Positions 24,836 through 38,010 are shown, numbered from the stretch's first letter. The stretch is DNA of 64,000 nt from Larus michahellis (GCF_964199755.1 NC_133897.1:16792492-16856491); one strand, 5' to 3'. The notes: a model not told the origin generated them from the sequence alone. Numbers and translations: made by a program.

Positions 24836-26771
24836 TACACCTTTCACTATGTACATAAATACCATTTGGTAGCTTCCATATGCTCATAAGTCATGTCAGA
24901 GTCCAATCAGCCCTTTCAGAGGGCTAATGACAGAGCTCTTATAGAGAGTACTTCAGCAGAAAGTTTGAATCAATAGCATTTTAATGGATTCTATTTGATC
25001 TTTGCAAGATACAGACACAGAACGAATCTGATTCTATGTCATTTGAACACTTTCCTTCAAATGAGTGCCAAATACAGCCTCTGCTTTGGAAAAACTGTTC
25101 TAAAAAGTGTACTAATTATGTGCATCACATCTGAGACTATCACAGAATTAAAAAGGATGTTCTGAGACTGATGCATTGCTGCTATAGGCAGCTTTCTGGA
25201 AATCTCCTTAAGGTGGATTCAAATTTACAGATGAGAGCTCTGTGAGTATATTTAAGCATCTGAATAAAATTCCTCTACTTAAGAGGCCAACTCAGTATTC
25301 ATCCTACCTAAGCTTTAGACATCTAGGATTTGGGTGTCCAAAGCTAAGTTAGATTACTTGGGCTCTTTTAGAGTCAACAGAAGGTACATGGGCCTATCCA
25401 AAGGATGATTTATCTGGCCTATCTTACAACAACATAAATCACCTTCTGGGGTATTTAAATTTGTCCATAGACTATAAGAGGAGACTAGGAAACCCAGACT
25501 AGATGCTAGACTAGATTCTAGGTGCTTATGACAGGTTAGGTGAAATCTGGTCTAGGTTTTAACTGTTCTGGTTGTTTAGCACTCTAAGAAGCCTCCTGCC
25601 CCAGGCAAGGTCAAAAGAAGAATGTAACACCTCTCTGCTTTCCCCAGTCAAAATGCTGAAGAGATTCTCTTGGACACCAACCAGACTACAGACCATGAAT
25701 AATAAGGTTCCTCACACTATGGTATATAATGTTTCCTTAGACAATGTTTTACCTTGATATTTCTCAAAAAAGATGTATTAGCAGAACAACAGTGTTCCCA
25801 AGGATAAAAGACAACTACTTTCTTAGCTGGGCTGTTTTTCCTTTGTGGGAGCAAATAAGCTGGAGAAATTAATAATCAATTAACCAGTTGACAGCAACTT
25901 TGAAGTTTCGTTTAGATTATTTTGTTTATTTTAATGTTGAAACTTGAGAAGAGATCAAAGCCATAAACACAGGTAACCTCATGGGAAGCCTGTCTGAATC
26001 AAACCAAACCTTTGCCCCTTTTTCAGTGTTCTGAATATTCAGTATACTTGCTAGCAATGCAGTAAATTCTGTTGATCATCTATAGAAAGGAAAAAAATTC
26101 AGCTTATTACCTAACACATAATTACCATGGAATTAAAAATAAAAAACAAAGCAAAATTACTTTTGTCATTTGTGTGTGCAGAAAAAATCCTTACAGACAA
26201 AGAAATGGATTTGCTAGGTAAAAATGGTATTTTTTTTCTCTGAACAGAAATGTTAGTTAAAGTAAAAAACTTCTATGCATCAGAACACACTGGTATGATA
26301 ACTTTGCTATATTTTCATTAATCCATATGAAATTTTCTGAATAGGTTTCCTCTAAAATCCTGTATATCTCATAAGGCCTTCAGCGATCTTAATGAAGATT
26401 TATACCACATTGGATTTTTTAGTTAATTCTAAAGTGATGCAATCAACATGCTAGTACTTACCATTTTTAAAGACCAAGTCCGGCTGTTGGAGCTGTGAAG
26501 TACAAGAAAGAAAGGGAATACCTGCCTCCCAGGGAAACAGCTGTGCCACTTCCCACATCTACATGCAAATAGGAGAAAGTAAAAATGTACTTCTTACTCA
26601 GAACAAAAACCAGCTCTTGTTACACTTTCAACAACTTCAAAATGCTCAGTTGAGATTTCAACGTTATTTGTCCAAGAAAGAAGAGTCCTAAGCAGTTCAG
26701 AGTTACAAACGGCCAGCCTTCCAAGCTTACAAGCACTACTTCTCATTCTCTGGATTCAGATCTTAGCACAG

Positions 26772-26860
26772 TCTAGAATATAGGAACAGAGGACTGAAAA
26801 AGACCACTTAGGTCACTGAATTATGCCCCAGGCAATCCAAGAACCACTGCAACAGATATT
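26772..26860 (-). mobile_element. Possible ancient CR1/L3-like relic
   Basis: The stretch with AGAGGACTGAAAAAGACCAC and TTAGGTCACTGAATTATGCC has the spacing of a heavily decayed CR1/L3 3' end in reverse orientation. It is too diverged to assign by eye, and a repeat-library alignment would settle it. Confidence 0.35.
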
Positions 26861-28712
26861 TAGTGTTAAAGGAGCCATACAGCTACTCCATGAACAACCC
26901 CATACCTCAGAGTGCACACCCTTCCTGATTGCCTGTACACCTGAGACACAGAGAAAAAGAACAAAAGGTGTACCATAAGAAGAAAGCAGAAGTGATCATT
27001 TCCCAACATCCTTACAGTAGCAAGAATTGCAAGTAAATTGACCAAAAGATCCTAAGATGTTCCAAGACCTTCTAACAACACAAGCAATAGCAGCACATTC
27101 CGTCAAGCACTAAGCCCACCACCTCGACTCCCATAGCTAAGCAACAGAAGTCCTGTAACGGGAGGCTAAAACATTGCAAACACTCAGAATCTCCTCTCTA
27201 ACATGCATTTGGTTACCAAGCCTACTAATAAATTGGATACAAAAGAACAGTTATATCAAGCTCTAATTCTAACTTCAGAGACATTCTTATCTTGTTTTGT
27301 GATCCCCATCCATCAACTTATCAACCTCCATCTCAAAACACTTTGAGTTTCTTATAACAATGTTCCATTGTTGCCTCTTTTCCCAGGGAAATCTGGCCGT
27401 GGGGAATACAACAGGAATCTAACGCATTTTTTCTATTAAAACAACAAGAATTTGTGTGTTAACCCTTATGTTATTCTGTTAAATATTATACGTCTAAAAT
27501 AGCAGCAACCAGTGCTGCTTCCTGTAGACCAGACTGCACCTTCCAGCAATGGAAGTAGGACTGCTGTATCTGTAATCAGTGTAATCTGTAATCCTTACAC
27601 GGAAAGGACAGCTGCTCCAGATAGTCAATTCATGCATAAAAGACTGATACAATTACCCTTGCAAATCCTAGATTAAATGCAAAACATATATGCATAATTT
27701 TTTTCAAAGCATATTAGGTCTGGTACTCACCTATGCCACTGAAACCATGAGATGCTGATAAAGTTAGAGAGGGAAGATTTCCAGAAATTGTGAAGAGATT
27801 AAAGCAGTGTTCTTTCTTCTCCCATTTTTAAATTAATTTGGGGAATTATATCTGCTCTGGATACTCAATCATCAGTACTTAATTTTATTCACAGTGAGAA
27901 ATATATATATGATTTGAATATCACACATAAAATACTGACAGAATATTTGCAAAATAAATAAACACAAACTATTTACTTCTGAATAATGACAAATGCACAC
28001 AACAATAGAACTGGAAATTTTCTGCACTTAAATGACATCAGCATATTGTTAATGTTGTTGATGATCTCTCTGAAAACAGGAGGAATTAAACTATTGAAAA
28101 TGGAAAACACCAATATTGCTGACTTGAAAGTAAAAAGGAAGATTATGTTGATAAGGCTTAGAATTAACAGGTAAACAAAGATGGAATTTTATAACAGAAA
28201 CTCAGAAAGGTCTGTTCCAGGGAAAACACTTGAAAAAGGACCCTGATATCCTGATACAGATATTTGTTACAAGGCTGCTGCCTTTGACCAGCATTAAGAG
28301 CAATGTAAACTGAGCCTATAGTATACAAGGACTGTTGATGTCTCATACTGAAAGTTTTACATTAGCTCAATTAATTTCAAATACATCTTCACTTTAGAAA
28401 GTATTCTGAAGAACTTCAAAATCTCTCTATAAAAATATTTTACAAGTTATTCTGAAAGTATTTCACTGATTATGATGAGTGAAAATATTTCCCATCAGTT
28501 TCATTTCAGTTTTTTTCCGAACATTTTAAATTTGTCCATATCAAGACACTCCTCCATCCCTTCGGGACCTAATATCAACACAAGATATCAGTACCAGAAG
28601 GAAAAAAACATGATATTTCTTATGTAAATGAAATTCTTGCTGTAAGAATTTAATTTCTGAACAGGCTACAAAACCAGTGCTCATCTGTGCTACGCTGCAC
28701 ACTTTGAGTATG

Positions 28713-28715
28713 CAC

Positions 28716-28750
<35 letters not shown>
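28713..28750. repeat. Compound (TA)n(CA)n microsatellite
   Basis: A TA run passes directly into a CA run within AT-rich intergenic sequence. It is perfectly alternating purine/pyrimidine. Confidence 0.95.
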
Positions 28751-29647
28751 TCTCTATATACACCTCAAATGTTCGAACAGTAGGTAACTTGGATACCTCT
28801 AGTGATCTCAGTGTGACTGCATGAGGTCCATGCAGACTAACTATCCTGCTAAGCCATGACCGGGTAGAGGTCTGGTGGATGGAGGAGCTAAAGGCCATAC
28901 AAGGCTTCAGATCTACGGTGGCTTTAATAACCTTCTACAGGCTGATCTGCCAAGTTGCAACTGCCAATGAACCATGTGCTGCAGCTTCCTCCCTCTCAGC
29001 TCCCAACCTTCTTCTGCTATTCTAACCCTCACATACTCTTCAAGGGAAACCTTTAATCCCGCATCATTGAACCGTATTCAGAGGAATGGAGAGATCTATT
29101 GCCTTCGTGCTGCCTGTTAAATGCTCAGCCAGCGCAAAGGGCACATAGAAAATTCTAGCTTTGCTCATGTTGTGCTGTGTAAGTTCCAGCTACTGCAAGG
29201 GGCACTGTTTCCCATTTTAAAGAACAAAAACTTTATTGAAAACTTTATTATATTTCCTTCCCTTTTAGTTGGTGGCAAGTCTAATGCTTTTTGGGGATTC
29301 CAAAAATGGAGACTATAACAACTGAGGAATCCATTTCCTTATTTTTCCATCAAGTACAAGCCCTGTCTTTACAGCTGTAACCAAGGAAGGAAGTATTCTT
29401 TGCCAGGAATGATGATACTATTGTTTCTGAAAGAGGTGCATATGGACAAATCAGAATAAAAGTATCTAAGAGGTGTGGGAATCACAAAGACAATTTCAGT
29501 TCCGCTATTCCATTTTTCCTCTTTATTTCTGGCAATGCTTTATTATGTTCTCCAAAAAATTAGGAAAACAACAAGGTTGTTGATGTCTAGTGATGAAGAA
29601 GGACTTAAAAGTACCATGGTCAAAAGGATTAACAGCTTTGAAGATGA

Positions 29648-29872
29648 ATCCATGTCTTCTTAATATCAGAAATAAAAGGTTTTTCAGAAATTGTTCTCGC
29701 TGTTCTTTTTTCTTTGCCCATATTATTCACCATTTTGGTAGGCATCATGACAGAAGTGATTTTTCCAGATGATTTGGTAGCTGGAGTGATTGCCATTGTG
29801 GCAACTCTGGGAGAAAGAGAAAAACTGTACCCTGTCATCACTACCAGAGAAAAGAGGAGAGGAAAGCCATGA
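29648..29872 (+). other. Open frame with a hydrophobic segment, unrecognised (low confidence)
   Basis: Between a TGA at 29645-29647 and a TGA at 29870-29872 lies a 74-codon open frame. Its middle reads EIVLAVLFSLPILFTILVGI, a plausible membrane helix, followed by an acidic and a charged segment. An acceptor-like TTTTTCAG precedes the hydrophobic part. I do not recognise the protein. It could be a decayed gene fragment or chance, as T-rich DNA easily encodes hydrophobic runs. Confidence 0.15.
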
Positions 29873-30518
29873 GCAGAGGCAAGGACAGATAAACAAACAG
29901 CAGCAAAATCATAAAAATCATTGAATGCAAAAACAATGGTCTTTAATGCTGTGAAGGTACTTAGGGAAGATAATTAAATATCATTAAAGCAAGGGGTAAG
30001 AAATGTGATATTAGTAGCTATACTTTTTTAGAGCTGCTTGAAATGCCTGCTGGCCATTGGGAAAGCAACAAATACATCAGGGAAAACCAGTACGGGGCTG
30101 GATAGCCAGCATAGGGCTATACAAAAGCTGAAAACTGACCCCTACATGAATGAAATATGGGTGTGATGGAAGTTTACTTCGGATGACAAAAGCTCTTTAG
30201 ATGTTACCAGAAAGTGATTAGTACCTGTCTTATCCCTTACCTGATTTTTTTTTCTTTACTCAGCCACTCCTTAGTGTGCTAAATCAGCACTTTAGCACCA
30301 AACCTTTTGAATAACCACCAAGACCTGCTGCCTTCCCACATAGTAACTCCGTGTTGTAAGATCTGGCAAATATCCAGATTAAAAAAAAAGACAGACTTTT
30401 ACCAAACATCTTGAAAAGCTGATGAAACCTCTCTACTGTATCCTATGGACAGCATGGAGCTTCATGAAAATATGACCCTGAGAAGATGAAGAAAACAGTA
30501 TGAATTGTGCTATGACAA

Positions 30519-30558
30519 ATACGTGTGCATGCATGCACGCGCACACACACACACACAC
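30519..30558. repeat. Alternating purine-pyrimidine tract ending in (CA)n
   Basis: Forty bases alternate strictly between purine and pyrimidine, beginning with GTGTGCATGCATGCACGCGC and ending in a CA run. This is the sequence class most prone to the left-handed Z conformation, and it also contains the short palindrome GCATGCATGC. Confidence 0.9.
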
Positions 30559-33500
30559 CCCACTCCCGTCACTTATGGCAGCTCTCCAGCTAATGAAGAC
30601 TCTTTAACTTCTCTGCATGCAAGGCACACATCCATTTATGGGAAGATTAGAAGTTAGGATGGTGAGTCTGCATGAGGTCAGCAGAAACAATATAAAAATT
30701 TGATTTTGAAGCACAGTTGTCCCACACTCTCACTCCCCATGAATGTTTTTTTTACCATTGCCAGAGAAATTTCTTCAGCATACAACTTGAAAAAGTGCTT
30801 TCAGCCTAGCAATTTCAAACTGGGCTCTGAAAGTCAGCTCTGTTCTGCATATCTCATGGGCCATCACCGACAATAAATGTCAGAATTGAAATAATTCTGT
30901 TGATAAAAGAACTAGAAAAAGGTTTGGATTCCTCTCCTCCAGCATTATTTCTGCAGAGCGTATAAAGTAGACAATAATAAAATATATTTTTGCCAATAGA
31001 TTTCAGGCACCATTTTGAATATAAGCCTGTTTCAAATTTGCTGAGTAAAAAGCTGATTATGGTCATCTTTCTAAACAGAATGAAACTGTAAAAATAAATA
31101 TGCATTCTATTGTCACTTTGTCTGTGTGTGCAGTGTTTTTTGATTCATGACCTAGACAAAAAGATCTAGCCAGGTATAATTTTTTGGAACAATATCAATG
31201 GGAGGCAAACCCCATACACCTTAAAGTGATTCTGTTTTTAGAAGCATGACAAGCTTGGACAGCTAGCCGCAAGAATAGATAAATAAGAGGAAAGGCAAGA
31301 TGCTAGCTCTGTTCAACCAAGCTTTTTAGGTCCTTCCCTAAGAAATCAACTAGACTTTCCCAAATACTAATATATTTTGAGATTTAGATTTTGAAGAAAC
31401 ATATGAAAAAATGGGGTTTGAACTGCTACATTGGGGAGGGGGGGGTTATTCCTTTGATACCTTTAAATTCAAATTCAGAAAAATACGTGAATTTAGACTT
31501 TTTTTTTTTGCAAGTGCCTGATGAACTACTCTTAATCATAGTGGAGGCAAAAGTGTCAGAGAAGACACCATAAGCTCCATCAAAAGTTTCTTTGAATCAC
31601 TGAACATATCACCTTGCTGAATCACCTGCACAATCTCAGGAAAGACAGAAGCTCTCAAGAAAACCAGACCCAGGGATTTCTTCCTCCACGCTCAAGATGG
31701 AACTTTGTATACAATTTCTCATACCCTTATAGCCAGCTATATGAGACCACTGGATACACTGGGATGTGCTTTAAAGTACACAACATATATGACGCTAATG
31801 TATTTTGACAGATAATACATATCATATAGATATATGATCATAATACACAGCTTGACATTTCCCTGTCATTCAACCTACTTTTGGTTCTCTCCTTTCTTTG
31901 AGTCTGGGGTCTGAAGGAAGAAAAATTAGCTATGACCTAACCTGGATTACATTAGAGTGGTGATTTTTGGCACATAGAAACACTTAGATTAATAAAGCAA
32001 GGTGACCTATACAGCATATCAATGAGGAGCTGTGACTGACACTTTAAAGAATGCACAGTCTTTGGATCTACTGTTGATTGTAAAGTTCACAGTGTAACTT
32101 GTGTCCCCTAAATTTTTTTGCCATTTACAAGAGAAGAAATAAGCATGGTTATATTTTCAAATGTAAATCTTTTGTCCACGCTTTTGCTGCTTCCAGGCAA
32201 AGGACACACTTTTTCAGAAGAACAGCAGTCCTTCAGTGAGAGAAAGCAACTCTAAAACGGGGCCAAATTAAAATGTGCATTCTGAATACACTGGTGTTAC
32301 ATAGTTAAGGCTGACTTCCATTTTGCACTTCGGGTAAGGATCTAGCCTTTGCTTCCTCTGAAATGCTAGTTTCACCACAAGCTAAGTACGTGGCAGAATG
32401 GTCATCTCAGTGGGAGTTCTTGTCATTTCTGGATGCAACATGAAATGCAAAATAGTGATGTTCATAGCCATGAGTGGACTGAAATCAGGCTGTTGTGAGA
32501 CCTGTCAATACCATATCTGTACAGTTGGATCAGCCAAGAACAATTTTGTGTCCTTTTTAAACATTTGAATGCTAATTTTTGTAACGCTTGTCCAGTGCAT
32601 AATTTCTTGTCTCTTAAAAAGCCTGGAAATTCCTCCATGTTACACCATATTGGCATCAATTTTGTTCTGCAGCACGTAAGCCAACTCTTTTCTGGAGTAC
32701 CTCTGTTACCATGCAGACACTCCCATGACTGCACTTTAAGTCCATTGTCCCTGCCCCTTTCACTAACCAAGCAAATGGTAGCTATAGGGTGGTGTCCCTC
32801 TGCGTATGCACTGTCTGAGCTTCATCTGCTTTGTTGAAGGGTTCCACATCCATTTGCTGACAGTACAAAGTGAGGGATCTTAGATCCCATTCTTGGTGTT
32901 GAAGGTGCTCCAACAACAATCACAAACTTTTCTGCCTGGTTCATTTTGGTCCTCAGACTTGGCTCTTCTGCTTTACTTCTTCTATCCCATCTACTTTTCT
33001 TGATTCCTTCTGTGAATAAAGCCCCTTCCTTCTTGAATTCAAGAAAGTCATGCTCCTTGCCTTCAGCTCCAGCTCTCAGATCAAACAGATAGAATGCAAA
33101 AGGAAAGCCTGCTAAATCCCCGTTGCCGAGACATGAAGCAAGTTCATTTGTTCAGCGATTCATATATAGACATTAGTCACAGACAGTAGCTGTGATAGGA
33201 TGGAGGTTTTACCTCTAGTAAAAGCTTCAGCAGGACCCTAAAGAATATGTTCATATGATTTTTTTTCCCAAGGTCAGTCTTGAGTAGTTCTAGATAATTA
33301 AATGCAGAGCCCTGATACGGATTTCCCCGCCAAATTTTGATCCTTAGGTTCTCTAATATAACTCCCACATGAAATAGTTCTAAGAGTTTTCCTTTAGCAA
33401 CAATGACAAACAATGCATGTCTAACCCCGCTCTTTGAAATAACTAAACCATTTGTGCCACAACTATAAAAAGAATTGCTCCAGGCAAGCACAGAGCAAGG

Positions 33501-35763
33501 TAAGATACAACCCAGTGGTGAGTTTAGTAAGGGTTGTAAACAATGAAAAGCAACTGAGAATAGGGGTTTATGATGGGATATTTCAGACAACAGATGCCAG
33601 GTCTTTTTAATGGTTAAAAATATAAACAAGGTCCAAAAGTGTGTTCCTTCTTCAAAGAGAATTCAGAGTCAATGCTTTAGGTAGTGAGCTGACAAAATGT
33701 TTGCATGAATTTGCACAAATTAGCTGAAATAAACATCTAAAAATGTGGTATTATTCCCAGAGCTTGCTTTTGCTTTTAATTAGTCTAAGTGTTGAAAAAA
33801 CTAAATATCATCTTGGTGATTAGGGACAAAGTAGAGATTTTTCTGGGTTTTATGCATTTCCAGTTAAAAAGTAAAAATAAAACTGATTTTTAGAATTAGT
33901 CATATTTTTGTCGAGAAGAAGTTGATGTGTATCAGCAGATGCATCCTCAAAGTATGTTTCACCCTTCTAGTTCACATAAAAGCCTAAACTTGATTGGAAC
34001 AGGAGATACATTCCACATCATATTGTTTGCTGGAGTGAAAAGAAGCTTTATAATTTCATAACTGAATGGGAGCTTCAAATAATCTAATTGGACTCCAATA
34101 GTATCTTAGGCCACTAAACTCCATCCACCAACCTGTTAATCTCAATAATTTACTTAGTTATCGAGTTCCTCAAGCTGAGTTGACCAGTTACAGTCTGTTG
34201 GTAAAGAGCCTTTAAAATGTATTTGAATAAGCTACACGAACCATAAAATTTTGTTACTTTTAATTAAGCTTTTCCAGTGTCAGGTAATGATGCTAGGCTT
34301 CATAAATCATCTTAATAGCCTTTATTTAAAGAGAGTGTTACAAGCAACAAAGAATTTTGTTCGAGGTACACTGTATCTGGCAGATTAATCACTCTTTTGT
34401 CCTATAAATTGACTTGCAAATTCAGAATAAATTTGACCTGGAATTCACCTTAAATTCTCAGAAGTCATGTGCTATATTTTTCCAGCACATTGCAAATTAA
34501 AATGAGAAGAGCACTTGTGTTTGCATTAGGAACAGTGAATGTCAACAAGTACTGTCAACTGATGAATCTCAGAATTTATTTCTTTAAAGGGCAGGAGGAA
34601 GCAGCTTTAATTTGCTTCCCCACAAACACCTGGTTTAAAGATTTATTCAAATATGTAATTTTTTTTTAAGACGAAATCAAGAGCACTTTTACTCTGCTGG
34701 GACAATTTTGATGGTTAATTACATCATTATCCAGATATAGTTTCACTGTAAGGCTCAGGTTTGCCAATTCCCTTTGCTTAACATGCCTTTATTGCTGGGA
34801 AAGATTGGAAATCTAAAGGAGCTGTAAATCATAAAAGAATTCCTAGAGGTTTATTGCACAGATCATAAATGGGAAGAAACATGGTTAGTGAACTAACAGA
34901 CACAAATTCGTTAGATAAATTACTTTTAATAAAACATATTGGTCTTTACTGACCATAATTGATGTATATGGTCATACTAGGCTTAAATACCAAACAGAAA
35001 GATTCACTGTTTATGACAACTGATAGATCATTTTTTCTCACTACAATAGATTTGTTTTAAATAGAGTCTTTTATCCTAAATGACAAAAAATGTATGCTAC
35101 AGACATCATTACATAACAATACAGAAGACACTAAATGTATTTCCAACTGGCAAGGAAGGAGGATTTTGTGACTGTGACAACATGGGAAACTTACCAGGAT
35201 GTTTGGTCTCTGCCCTGTTTTCAGGAAAGTGACACCACATCTTTAAACACAAGTCCTCAAGACTTCTGTTTTGACATATATTAGTGCCAATAGAGATAAC
35301 ATACTGCCCTCTTTGAGCACACTGCATTGTTGTGTCACACTTTAAGTAGGTCACGTGAAAGATGGTTGCTGAGTATTTGGAACAGCAGATCAGAGAAGAG
35401 AAACTTTATGACAGAATAAACGGATATGAGAGCGCATGTTCAGTTCAGCAGAGCTCATTTAGTAAGGGCTCCCACAGCCAGTATGAGGGATACCATCAGT
35501 CAGTTCTCCTATGAATTTGTACAGAACCAACAGCTTCAAAGTGGGTAGTGTCTTCTACATAGTTCACACATGCTGACACTTTTTGTTTCAACATAGTTAG
35601 AATAATTACCTATGCGTGTGCGTATGTTGTCTTTGTGGAGTGTCTGCTGGTTGAAACTTTGAAAAGGTGAGCAAGTTTCTTGAGAATCATGTCATTATGA
35701 GGTTTCTTTCTCTACTGAGATGTTCTTACATTGGGTACTATATATCAGCAAGTGTAGTTAATG

Positions 35764-35855
35764 ACAGAATCACAGCATCATAGAATACTTTGGGTTGGAA
35801 GGGATCTTTAAAGGTCATCTAGTCCAACGCCTGTGCAATGAGCAGGGACAATGAT
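35764..35855 (-). mobile_element. Short CR1 3'-end fragment
   Basis: GACAGAATCACAGCATCATAG followed by TTGGGTTGGAAGGGATCTTT and GGTCATCTAGTCCAACGCC is the reverse complement of a CR1 3' UTR terminus, including the degenerate terminal octamer repeats. Only about 90 bp is recognisable. Confidence 0.85.
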
Positions 35856-37499
35856 ACATCCCCTTTGCTTATAATTAGTAAGAACTAGAAGTTTCTTAAA
35901 AAGATTGGGGGAAAGGGTGTCTCAGCAGCTGAAACATACACCTCCGGGAGTAATAATCATGAAGTTAATTTTGCAGCTAGCACTTATTTTTCCTCATGTA
36001 TGAAAGCAAATTAATTGAAAAAGTAGTAAATAATTTACACACCTTTCATGAAAGTAATAACCTCCTATCATAGGAAATCTGTGAGGATCCAAACCCAGCA
36101 GCTGTATAAGAACACTCCTAGCCGTGAGCATGTGAATAATCACAGAAACAGTTGAGTTAGATGCATTAATATATCTTGCTCACTGCAATACAAATAAATA
36201 ATTTCTAAAGTAGCAATCAACAAAAATTGGCTTTCTGACACTTAGAGGCTAATAAGAACTATGTTTAAAACATTTTACTGAAAACACAGACAAACAGAAC
36301 TGGAGACAGATGTCTCTATATATCATATGCTACATGTTGTGGAGCAGCACTGCACCCTCTAAAGACTGATTATATGCCTTGGCTTTACCAGACAACTATT
36401 TCCACATGTACTGATAGGTGGGGAGGTATAATTGTTGCTGCCCTGGATAAGACAGCACAGTCCTGAAGAATTTTTAACCACAGCAGAAAAATAAACTTGT
36501 TACAACATGAACTCAATTTAGAAGACTTAGCTTACCTCATAAGATAAACTAGGCACAAAAATATTTTTTGTATTACTGTGTGAAAAGAAGCTGTAGGTGA
36601 AACTAGATTATTAGGTAATTCTTCTGTCATGTGGAGTAGTTTTGAAGCTGTGTTGACCTTGCACACCTATCCAAAGTGAAAACACACCATTGAAATCCCT
36701 AAACTGAGAAGGGTCTTGAAAACAGAGGATGCCCAATTAAAATTCTCAATTTTTTCCCCTTTTTTAATGAAAAAGAAAGTACTTTAAGGGAAGGACATTA
36801 CTATTCTGAATCATTCTGGCGTACTAAACTTTACTGATTTAAGAGAAAGGCTCCCTTTTTTTTTTTTTCTTTTATTAACTTCAAGTATACTTGAAAATTT
36901 TCCAGTACAAATCATGAGATTTCTGTCAGGAAGCAGATGCAACTTAGCCAAGCAGCAAGTTTGTACTTTGTCCCAGTTTGAAAGTTCATACCTGGATGTA
37001 AGAGGTACAGTTGTAAACTTGTGAGACTCTTGAGAATCTCTGATCAGAAGGGCATAGCCGACACTGTTTACCTGGATACAATCCCTAAGTTTTGATTGAC
37101 CAGAATTAGAGCTCCCTGTAAAAAAAATAAATAAAACTTGCAATAAATTAGGCTTAAAAAAAATACTGTGTAGACTCTTTTTTAAAATTGGTGCGAGAAG
37201 GTGATGAGAGACTCTGTCATGGGAGGTGCCCCAAAAGTTGTGTGCTGTTCGGATCCCCACTCGCCCACAGAACACTGCCTGCTTCCCAGCTCGAGACACA
37301 TGCAGGCACCAAGCTCACTTCAGAAAATACTAACAGCTCCCTGACATCTGTGAACACCTCATGGAAGTGGTTTTTTTTCCTTTTTTACCTCTCCGAGCAA
37401 GGAAAAAAAACCCAAAACACATAAAGAAATATCGGAGGTTTCTACCTCAACCGTCTGCTTTAAGACTTCACGTCACACTCGGTCTCTCAGTTTTCAGTA
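35856..37499. other. Immediate upstream flank of the KIF5B CpG island
   Basis: AT-rich sequence with T and A homopolymer runs near 36856, 37120 and 37370 leads abruptly into the CpG island at about 37500. No exon is recognised. Confidence 0.6.
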
Positions 37500-37869
37500 C
37501 ACTTGCAGAGCTCAGCTCTAAGCGGAACTGCCCCGCTCGGGCGTGCAGCTGGTGAGAGGACCGTGTCGCGACCCGCCTCACCGCCACGAGAGCCGGCGTC
37601 CGCCCGGCACCGGCCGTTAGCCAGCCTCAGGGCTGTGAGGGAGGGAGGTGTGACGGGGAGCGGCCCGGCTGCCGCTGCCGCTGCCGCCCCCGCCCCGTCA
37701 GGCAAGGTCTCGTCCCTCCTCGCAGCACCGTGGCCGGGCTTAACCCCAGCCCTGTGGCCACAAACCGTGCGGAGGGGGAGCGGGATGATGGGGGGCTACA
37801 CGGGGGAAAGGGCGGTCATGGTACCTCCTTCCCGCCCTCCCCTGAGGGGGAACCCCACCCCCTGGGCAG

Positions 37870-37879
37870 CCCCGCCCCC
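37870..37879. promoter_or_regulatory. GC box (Sp1/KLF-type)
   Basis: CCCCGCCCCC is the complement of the Sp1 consensus and lies in the densest part of the CpG island, about 400 bp upstream of the KIF5B ATG. Confidence 0.5.
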
Positions 37880-37950
37880 TCGGCCGCGCGGCGATCGCGC
37901 GGGCGCCGCGCCCGCGAGCGACAACTCTGCCTCCGCCCCAGCAACGCCTG

Positions 37951-37962
37951 GCGCCTGCGCAG
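37951..37962 (+). promoter_or_regulatory. NRF1-like site
   Basis: GCGCCTGCGCAG resembles the NRF1 palindrome (YGCGCAYGCGCR), with one half intact. It sits among GC boxes of the KIF5B promoter. NRF1 drives many mitochondrial and housekeeping genes; occupancy here is a guess from sequence. Confidence 0.4.
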
Positions 37963-37975
37963 CAAGTCCCCGCCA

Positions 37976-37986
37976 GGGGGCGGGGC
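37976..37986. promoter_or_regulatory. GC box (Sp1/KLF-type)
   Basis: GGGGGCGGGGC matches the Sp1 consensus and lies 16 bp upstream of the CRE palindrome at 38003, a spacing compatible with a compact core promoter. Confidence 0.5.
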
Positions 37987-38002
37987 TGGGCGCTGCGGAG
38001 GG

Positions 38003-38010
38003 TGACGTCA
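38003..38010. promoter_or_regulatory. CRE palindrome (CREB/ATF site)
   Basis: TGACGTCA, the full eight-base cAMP-response-element palindrome, lies in the CpG island 267 bp upstream of the KIF5B start codon, between two GC boxes. CREB/ATF family binding to this element is established; use in this gene is inferred. Confidence 0.6.

Larger units (their letters stand above)
24664..35763. other. Intergenic, about 11 kb, no gene recognised
   Basis: AT-rich DNA contains two small CR1-like relics, two alternating dinucleotide tracts and one unexplained hydrophobic open frame, all listed separately. TAAT-rich sequence at 34000-34900 may be regulatory. No coding exon is recognisable. Confidence 0.6.

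Noticed and set aside
33177..33629. 150-codon minus-strand frame
   Set aside because: No family resemblance, no splice context and plain AT-rich surroundings.
36811..37299. 162-codon minus-strand frame ahead of the CpG island, as a divergent neighbour gene
   Set aside because: The frame includes a lysine run from a T homopolymer, matches nothing known and has no promoter-proximal exon structure. A divergent non-coding transcript remains possible but is not supported by this frame.
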